Shown: in pieces, positions 54,938 to 60,089 of the stretch
How the letters are laid out: each line of letters starts with the position of its first letter
Position numbering within the stretch: the first letter of the stretch is position 1
Assembly (NCBI GenBank): GCA_023229605.1
Contig: JALNYY010000010.1
Location: 1 to 60,089 of the forward strand
Reading direction: 5' to 3'
Origin: Methylobacter sp.
GTDB lineage: Bacteria; Pseudomonadota; Gammaproteobacteria; Methylococcales; Methylomonadaceae
DNA: 60,089 nt
Position numbers and translations under genes: made by a program
The notes under the pieces: model-generated
What the model was told of the DNA's origin: nothing
What the model saw: the letters and a program-made list of their open reading frames with translations, nothing else
Databases searched by the model: none

Positions 54938-55867
54938 ATGACCGCCCTTATCGAAGCCGAACACCTGACCCGCTATTACGGCAACCATTGCGCCGTTAAC
55001 GATGTCAGTTTTACCTTAGCCAAAGGTGAAGTGCTCGGTTTTTTAGGCGCCAACGGCGCGGGTAAAACCACCACCATGCAAATGCTGTGCGGCAATCTCG
55101 CGCCCAGCGCCGGGCAAATTAAAATCACCGGTTTCGACCTGCTGGATCAGCCCAAGGCCGCCAAACTGAATCTAGGCTATTTGCCGGACACCCCGCCGTT
55201 GTACAAAGAATTAACCGTACAGGAGTTCCTGCTTTATTGCGCCAGGCTGCACGGCATTGCCAAGCAATCGGTCGCTCAAGCCATCAACCGGGCAAAAGAA
55301 CGTTGCGGTTTAAACGACGTTGCCGGCCGGCTGATCGCCAATCTGTCCAAGGGCTTTCAGCAGCGAGTCGGCATTGCCCAGGCTATCTTGCACAACCCTG
55401 AAGTTATCGTGCTTGATGAGCCGACTGTCGGCCTTGACCCGATTCAAATCCGGGAAATCCGCGCCTTGATACGGGAACTGGGCCGGGATCACGGCGTCAT
55501 CTTGTCCACCCATATCCTGACCGAAGTGCAGGAATCCTGTTCGCATGTGCAGATCATTCATCAGGGACACCTGATCCTGAATGAAACCATAGCAGGACTT
55601 AACCGGCAAATGGATACCGGCACCCTGCAAGTCGCCACCCGGCTTGCGCCCGACATTAACAGCCTGTTGGCCATTCCCGGCGTCAGCTCTATCGAAAGCA
55701 TCGCTGAAAACCGGATCAAAATCCACCACAGCGTAACGGCCAATCCAGCCGAACAAATTGCCGAACATATCATCGCCGCCGGTTGGAAACTACAGGAACT
55801 GACGCCGGTAAAAAGGTCGATGGAAGATATTTTTATCAGCTTGACCAAAGAGCATCGGGATTTATGA
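54938..55867 (+). CDS. ABC transporter ATP-binding protein, GldA-like
   Basis: 309-residue ATPase of an ABC-2 system. Walker A GANGAGKTT near residue 36, signature LSKGFQQRVGIAQ near 134, Walker B VIVLDEPTVGLDP and the switch histidine in LSTHILTEVQ are intact. The C-terminal part carries the extra regulatory-type domain of GldA relatives. It starts 8 bases after hflD and its stop overlaps the permease start (ATGA). Confidence 0.92.
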   Translation: MTALIEAEHLTRYYGNHCAVNDVSFTLAKGEVLGFLGANGAGKTTTMQMLCGNLAPSAGQIKITGFDLLDQPKAAKLNLGYLPDTPPLYKELTVQEFLLYCARLHGIAKQSVAQAINRAKERCGLNDVAGRLIANLSKGFQQRVGIAQAILHNPEVIVLDEPTVGLDPIQIREIRALIRELGRDHGVILSTHILTEVQESCSHVQIIHQGHLILNETIAGLNRQMDTGTLQVATRLAPDINSLLAIPGVSSIESIAENRIKIHHSVTANPAEQIAEHIIAAGWKLQELTPVKRSMEDIFISLTKEHRDL

Positions 55868-56622
55868 GCATGATTTTAGCAATTGCCTCCCGCGAATTCA
55901 GGTCGCTGTTTTTATCGCCAATGGCCTGGACTATATTGGCCATCCTGCAATTCATCCTGGCGTTTTTGTTTTTAACCCAGGTCGAAGCCTTCACCACGCT
56001 CCAGCCCAAACTGGCCTCGATTGAAGGCGCGCCAGGCCTGACCGACATCATCGTCCCGCCGTTGTTCGGCAACGCAGGCATCATTCTTTTGCTGGTCACG
56101 CCGTTATTAACCATGCGCCTGATCTGCGAAGAACGCCGCAACAAAACCTTATCCTTACTACTGTCAGCCCCTATTTCCAATGTAGATATTATTCTCGGCA
56201 AGTATTTAGGCATACTTGGACTGATGTTGCTGGTCATTGCCCTGATCACGCTGATGCCGCTATCTTTACTGAGCGGCGGCGAGCTGGATTTGGGCAAATT
56301 ATTTGCCAATGTCCTGGGCCTGCTGCTGCTGGTTACCGCTTTTGCCGCCACCGGCCTGTTTATGTCCTGCATCGCCGGCCACCCCACCGTTGCCGCGATG
56401 GGTACTTTCGGGATTTTGCTGCTGCTGTGGATTTTAGACTGGTCGGTCGGCATGAACGATCAACGCAGCGAACTGTTTGAATACCTGTCGATACTAAGGC
56501 ACTTCCAGAATATCCAAAGCGGCCTGATCAGCTCAGTCGATCTGAGTTACTTTGTGCTGTTTACCGCCACGTTCATCACGCTGAGCATCCGCAGCCTGGA
56601 TAACGACCGGTTGCAAAAATGA
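55864..56622 (+). CDS. ABC-2 permease, GldF-like
   Basis: 252 residues with six hydrophobic segments; partner of the preceding ATPase. The ATG at 55864 overlaps the previous stop and places the first membrane segment at about residues 17-37. A start 81 bases upstream lies within the ATPase gene and gives a non-hydrophobic tail. Its stop overlaps the next gene. Homologues belong to gliding-motility and exopolysaccharide-export-like systems whose cargo is mostly unknown. Confidence 0.9.
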   Translation: MSMILAIASREFRSLFLSPMAWTILAILQFILAFLFLTQVEAFTTLQPKLASIEGAPGLTDIIVPPLFGNAGIILLLVTPLLTMRLICEERRNKTLSLLLSAPISNVDIILGKYLGILGLMLLVIALITLMPLSLLSGGELDLGKLFANVLGLLLLVTAFAATGLFMSCIAGHPTVAAMGTFGILLLLWILDWSVGMNDQRSELFEYLSILRHFQNIQSGLISSVDLSYFVLFTATFITLSIRSLDNDRLQK

Positions 56623-58022
56623 AAATATCCCGCCATAAACACCAGCAAATCCGCTTAAAAAACGGACTCATCGTCCTGGCTTTATTGTGCGCTTTCAGCA
56701 CGCTGGCGTGGTTAAGCACCCGCTATAAAGTAGAAGCAGACATAACCCGCAATAACGGCAACAGCCTGTCCCAGGCCTCGCAAAAGCTGCTGGAATCGCT
56801 GCCTGACGCCATACATCTGACCGCCTACATTAAAAAAGAGCCGGCGCTAAGAAGCCAGATTTCTCAATTGGTCGACCGCTATAAACGGCATAAAGCCGAT
56901 CTGACCCTAAGCTTTATAGACCCCGACTCACAACCGGAAAAAACCAGGGAACTGAATATAGACGCGACAGGCGCCGTTATAGCCGAATATCAGGGCCGCA
57001 CCGAAAAACTGAACTTTATCGACGAATCATCGCTGACCAATGCCCTGCTGCAACTGGCTAACGCAGATGAACGCTGGGTCACTTTCCTGACCGGCCACGG
57101 CGAACGCGCGCCTGACGGTGTCGCCAATTTCGATTTAGGGCAATTCGGCAAGGAGCTGGAACGCCGCAAAATCAAAGCTCAAACCATCAATCTGGCGACG
57201 ATGCCGGACATTCCGCGCAACTCCGCGTTACTGGTGATTACCGCCCCCGCCGTGCCCTTGCTGGCGGGTGAAATTGACTTGATCAAGCGCTATATCCAGC
57301 AGGGCGGCAATCTACTGTTGCTGACCGATCCTGGCAACCGCCACCTGGACGCATTATTGCAGATCCTGGGTTTGCGCCAGCTGCCGGGAACCATCGTAGA
57401 CAGCAGTTCCAGGCTATACGGCATTAACGACCCCAGCTTCGTGCTCGCCGGCGACTATATCCCCCATCCGATCACCCAAGGTTTTCAGACCATAACCGTT
57501 TATCCGGTTACCGCAGCCCTGGAAATCAGCGAGGAAACGGATTTTCAGCCCGTAGCCCTGCTTAAAAGTGCAACGCAATCCTGGACCGAAACCGGCCCCA
57601 TCGCCGGAAAAATTCTTTTCGATGCCGACGGCGACGAAAAACAAGGCCCGCTGGTCTTCGCCTATGCATTGACCCGCCCTTCGACAAGCTCAGGACAGGC
57701 TCCTTCTACAGGCTCAGAACAGGCTACTTCGACTAGCCCGGACAAACCATCCGAGCAGCGCATCGTCGTTGTCGGTGACGGCGATTTTTTATCCAACAGC
57801 TATATCGGCAATGTCGGCAATCTGGACATGGGACTGAGAATAGTCAACTGGCTGATTCATGACGACCGGTTTATCGACATCCCGGCAAAAGTCGCAACCG
57901 ATAAAAGCCTGCAATTAAGCCAGACCGGCGTCGCCGTCATCGGCTTCGGTTTTTTGGTCGTCATACCGTTTCTGCTAATGGGTACGGGCTTTTACATCTG
58001 GCGCAAACGCAAGCAGCGTTAA
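56619..58022 (+). CDS. GldG family ABC accessory protein with repeat insertion
   Basis: 467 residues: an N-terminal membrane segment (about 14-32), a periplasmic domain with the IFT52/GldG-type core (VTFLTGHGERAPDG, then LLLLTDPG) and a C-terminal membrane anchor (about 435-460). It is coupled to the permease by a 4-base overlap (ATGA). Residues around 353-377 (RPSTSSGQA, PSTGSEQA, TSTSPDKP) are the in-frame translation of a three-unit 24-bp repeat absent from the rest of the gene. A DUF4340 gene usually follows such operons but is missing here. Confidence 0.88.
   Translation: MKISRHKHQQIRLKNGLIVLALLCAFSTLAWLSTRYKVEADITRNNGNSLSQASQKLLESLPDAIHLTAYIKKEPALRSQISQLVDRYKRHKADLTLSFIDPDSQPEKTRELNIDATGAVIAEYQGRTEKLNFIDESSLTNALLQLANADERWVTFLTGHGERAPDGVANFDLGQFGKELERRKIKAQTINLATMPDIPRNSALLVITAPAVPLLAGEIDLIKRYIQQGGNLLLLTDPGNRHLDALLQILGLRQLPGTIVDSSSRLYGINDPSFVLAGDYIPHPITQGFQTITVYPVTAALEISEETDFQPVALLKSATQSWTETGPIAGKILFDADGDEKQGPLVFAYALTRPSTSSGQAPSTGSEQATSTSPDKPSEQRIVVVGDGDFLSNSYIGNVGNLDMGLRIVNWLIHDDRFIDIPAKVATDKSLQLSQTGVAVIGFGFLVVIPFLLMGTGFYIWRKRKQR
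57678..57749 (+). repeat. Three 24-bp tandem units inside the GldG gene
   Basis: Unit 1 begins CCTTCGACAAGCTCAGGACA, unit 2 (57702) and unit 3 (57726) diverge progressively. This TTCGACAAGCTCAGG family is a known kind of dispersed bacterial repeat, here retained in frame within coding DNA. Confidence 0.75.
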
Positions 58023-58137
58023 ACCAATGACGGCGATATTGGTCTGGCAATTCCCGGCCCACTCACGGCTTTGGCCGTTTTCCAACGGTACAAAAGCTAT
58101 GGAGCGCTCAAGCTCCACAAAATGAAGGAGACCACAT

Positions 58138-59043
58138 ATGAAGAACTTCGGTGACCATAATAGACCATGCAGGTTATTGCTTGTACTGACCTGCGCCGCA
58201 CTAATTTCGGGCTGCGCCAACTTCGAGGGCAGCGACAAGCCTGCGGCTGTGCCTGAAATCCGCCCCGGCTTGCTCATGGGCTACCTACCGCAAAATCCGG
58301 ACAGCTTGACCCTGCTTCCGGCATTTCCAGCCCCGGACTCGGCGGCCTGCGCTCTTGACGAGGAAATCGCTAACCGGAGTATCGCTTTGCGCGATTCACC
58401 ACGCTGGAAGCAGGCGATTTTGGATGCCGATCTGAACTTGGATACAGAAAACCCATTTTCCTGCACGCTGGGAGTTCCGATTACAAAAGATAATACGCCG
58501 CACCTGCACATGCTGCTAAGCCGAACACTCACTGACGTCAGCCGATCTACCCGCAGCGCCAAGGAGCATTACAATCGCGCTCGTCCGTTTGAAGTGAACA
58601 AAGAACCCATCTGCACCCCGGAGAAAAAAACAGGTCTCGAGAAGGACGGTTCCTATCCGTCAGGACACGCCGCGACCGGCTGGGCTTGGGCGCTCATTCT
58701 AGCCGAGATTGAACCAGAGCAGACCAATGCGATCCTAGCGCGCGGCCGGGCGTACGGAGAGAGCCGAAACGTATGCAACGTCCATTGGCGCAGCGACGTA
58801 ATCGAGGGCCGTTTCATGGGTGCTGCCACCGTGGCGAGATTGCACGCGGACCCCACGTTCCGCACTGATCTTGATGCCGTCAGGGCCGAGATCGAGGACG
58901 CTCGCGCTAAGGGCCTCAAACCCACGCGCGATTGCAAGGCCGAGACCGCGGCATTGGCCCAGCAATGGCCTCTGACGAAGAGCAAGCTAACAAGCGGTTG
59001 CGGCGTACAGCGCAGAAGCACCCCCGCTGAACAGAAGTATTAA
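58138..59043 (+). CDS. Class A acid phosphatase (PAP2 superfamily) lipoprotein
   Basis: 301 residues. The N terminus is a lipoprotein signal with lipobox ISGC (cysteine near residue 23). The three phosphatase motifs are present: NRARPFEV (from KEHYNRARP), PSGHAATGWAWAL and ESRNVCNVHWRSDV, the set of the vanadium-haloperoxidase-like PAP2 fold of class A non-specific acid phosphatases (PhoN). It would release phosphate from organic esters in the periplasm or at the outer membrane. AAGGAG precedes the ATG. It follows the GldG gene after a short region with a small hairpin (GGAGC/GCTCC). Confidence 0.9.
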   Translation: MKNFGDHNRPCRLLLVLTCAALISGCANFEGSDKPAAVPEIRPGLLMGYLPQNPDSLTLLPAFPAPDSAACALDEEIANRSIALRDSPRWKQAILDADLNLDTENPFSCTLGVPITKDNTPHLHMLLSRTLTDVSRSTRSAKEHYNRARPFEVNKEPICTPEKKTGLEKDGSYPSGHAATGWAWALILAEIEPEQTNAILARGRAYGESRNVCNVHWRSDVIEGRFMGAATVARLHADPTFRTDLDAVRAEIEDARAKGLKPTRDCKAETAALAQQWPLTKSKLTSGCGVQRRSTPAEQKY

Positions 59044-59188
59044 ATTTGAACTTTCAAACTCACTGACCGTTTAGGGCCGAGTCTTAGCCTTTCGCGAATG
59101 ACTCAGTTCGGCCATTATCTGCCGTAGAAGAATCTTTGGTCACTGACTGTAAACCGGCTCATTGCAGCCAAAACCTGACATCACTTAT

Positions 59189-59440
59189 TTATAAATCCAA
59201 AGGACTTTTAGCTTCTTTAATCGTCACACTGGGTACTGTATGAGTGTAGATCATCGTTGTTTTCAAATCGCTGTGGCCAAGCAATTCCTGAATGGTGCGA
59301 ATATCGACGTTGGCCTGTAAAAGATGACTGGCGAAGCTGTGGCGAAACGTATGCGCCGACGCGCGTTTGGCGATATGGCCAATTTCATCTATTGGCGCAG
59401 TTTGGATGATATACGGAAGGGTAAAATCTTTGCAGTTCAC
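59189..59440 (-). pseudogene. intI: C-terminal remnant of an integron-type tyrosine recombinase
   Basis: 83 codons, beginning at a GTG without a ribosome binding site, encode only the catalytic end of an integrase: the HTFRHSF box (H-x-x-R), QELLGHSDLKTTMIYTH with the GH(S) histidine and the tyrosine nucleophile, and a C-terminal KSPLDL as in IntI proteins. A complete IntI has about 320-340 residues, so the N-terminal domain and the first catalytic arginine are gone. It points away from the cassette, as intI does relative to attI. It cannot be active on its own. Confidence 0.8.
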
Positions 59441-59500
59441 AAATTTATTGTTGCGGCCTAGGTTTGGCGGTAGATATACTGTTAACAGCTTAATAACTTG

Positions 59501-59507
59501 TTAGGTT
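59501..59507 (+). other. Integron core site at the cassette junction
   Basis: GTTAGGT fits the GTTRRRY recombination core and lies between the integrase remnant and the first cassette gene, whose ATG is only 9 bases beyond it. It is likely the attI/cassette junction; the attI itself has no other recognised feature. Confidence 0.6.
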
Positions 59508-59515
59508 CATAAGTC

Positions 59516-59959
59516 ATGCCTGATTCCACAGAATTAAAAAAAGAAGCGCTATCCAGTATTGTAGGATGGTGTGTGGCAGCCATATTTGGAACGGCAGCAG
59601 CACTCCTAAAATGGGCTTTTCCTGACGCATGGGAGCAAATTTGTTCCACCATTCTTGCGCTAATATCCCCCCGGCAATTGCTGACACTATTGTTAATATC
59701 GTTGTCTGTAAATCTGACAGGTATTGCATTCAAATTAGCCTCTTTAAAATCACAACAGTCTCTTCGCAAGAGGTTTGGCGTTTTGTGGGATAGCGAGAAA
59801 AATCCATACTGCCCAATATGCAATTCCCATCTTGCTACACATAATCAGTTTGGGCACATGGAAAATGAGTATTTCTGTAAGCCATGTAACAATCTCGTTT
59901 ATTTAACAGACTCTAGTGGTAAGCAAATAACCAGAGTTTATGCGTTAAAGAATCTATGA
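59516..59959 (+). CDS. Integron cassette protein: two membrane segments plus zinc ribbon
   Basis: 147 residues with two membrane helices (about 12-32 and 54-74), then a short basic linker and a C-terminal zinc ribbon made of CxxC (C99, C102) and CxxC (C121, C124). The segment FGVLWDSEKNPYCPIC resembles a motif found in other small accessory proteins of mobile DNA. The gene fills the cassette almost exactly, starting just after the core site and ending with TGA immediately before attC. The role is unknown; a phage-defence or membrane-sensing function is possible but not shown. Confidence 0.8.
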   Translation: MPDSTELKKEALSSIVGWCVAAIFGTAAALLKWAFPDAWEQICSTILALISPRQLLTLLLISLSVNLTGIAFKLASLKSQQSLRKRFGVLWDSEKNPYCPICNSHLATHNQFGHMENEYFCKPCNNLVYLTDSSGKQITRVYALKNL

Positions 59960-60023
59960 GCCTAACGAATAAGGTTAGATTGTGTGAGCGATAGCGAGCC
60001 ACAATCTGAACCGGTTGTTGGAC
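59960..60023 (+). other. attC recombination site
   Basis: The site runs from GCCTAAC (RYYYAAC) to GTTGGAC (GTTRRRY). Inside, GGTT-AGATTGTG (59973-59984) pairs with CACAATCT and AACC (60000-60012), leaving the single base G at 60008 unpaired, the extrahelical base expected in a folded attC. The loop is about 15 bases, a short attC. A second cassette probably begins after it, but only 66 bases are in the window. Confidence 0.85.
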
Positions 60024-60089
60024 AAGCCCGGTGGAAGTCGGAAGGTCGACTTTATTATAAGAAAATATCTTTTCGGATTTTGTCAGTAG

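Noticed and set aside
59482..59823. Minus-strand open frame of 113 codons opposite the cassette gene
   Set aside because: It crosses the cassette junction and is antisense to a gene that fits the cassette exactly.
1..60089. tRNA, rRNA or CRISPR arrays
   Set aside because: No cloverleaf-like or rRNA-like segment and no regularly spaced repeats were seen on reading; a tRNAscan and CRISPR search would be decisive.

Overview
This looks like a chromosomal segment of a gammaproteobacterium of moderate GC. The best clues are two gene orders: rpsB-tsf-pyrH-frr-uppS-cdsA-dxr-rseP facing divergent map-glnD, and pncC divergent from mutS. The overall style of the proteins (long Ppx with an HD region, an arsenosugar pair, many small intergenic repeats) would fit a methanotroph-like lineage (Methylococcales). 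That placement is inference: no methane-oxidation gene lies in the window. No rRNA, tRNA or CRISPR array was seen.

Layout. 1-9.8 kb: a small unknown protein, a di-haem cytochrome c peroxidase, an unknown membrane-anchored protein coupled to ppx, a YadG/YadH-type ABC exporter, a GH19-type lysin, a small secreted protein, a secreted cupin and an EamA permease. 9.8-16.3 kb: an envelope-stress block with a DUF3096 peptide, a frameshifted secreted protein, a Crp/Fnr regulator, a DUF1207 outer-membrane protein, a BON lipoprotein, an OmpA protein, a broken lipoprotein gene and a CsbD protein. Five of these minus-strand genes carry a similar 20-bp pseudo-palindrome upstream in one orientation, which suggests one regulon. 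16.4-33.3 kb: housekeeping genes (pncC, mutS, dsbC, the rpsB-to-rseP cluster, map, glnD, a PilZ protein, a Ubi-type hydroxylase). 33.6-48.8 kb: gltBD, a zinc-ribbon peptide, a TetR regulator, pgsA-uvrC, an arsenic methyltransferase with the ArsS radical SAM enzyme, parE, xseB-ispA. 48.8-58 kb: a repeat-rich stretch, an unknown membrane protein, copZ-copA, an EAL-HDOD signalling protein next to hflD, and a Gld-type ABC operon whose third gene carries an in-frame 24-bp repeat insertion. 58-60 kb: a class A acid phosphatase and then an integron: a truncated intI-like integrase on the minus strand, an att junction, one cassette encoding a membrane/zinc-ribbon protein, and a well-formed attC.

How the parts work together. 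The housekeeping clusters cover translation (rpsB, tsf, frr, map), pyrimidine nucleotides (pyrH), isoprenoid and phospholipid precursors (dxr, ispA, uppS, cdsA, pgsA), DNA repair (mutS, uvrC, xseB), topology (parE) and nitrogen assimilation (glnD, gltBD). The accessory genes deal with metals, envelope stress and export. Several usual neighbours are missing: recA after pncC, bamA after rseP, dxs after ispA, and a DUF4340 gene after gldG. Their places are taken by unrelated genes or repeat-rich DNA, which points to repeated rearrangement around short repeats.

The least explained elements are the shared operator-like motif of the stress block and the integron cassette at the right edge.
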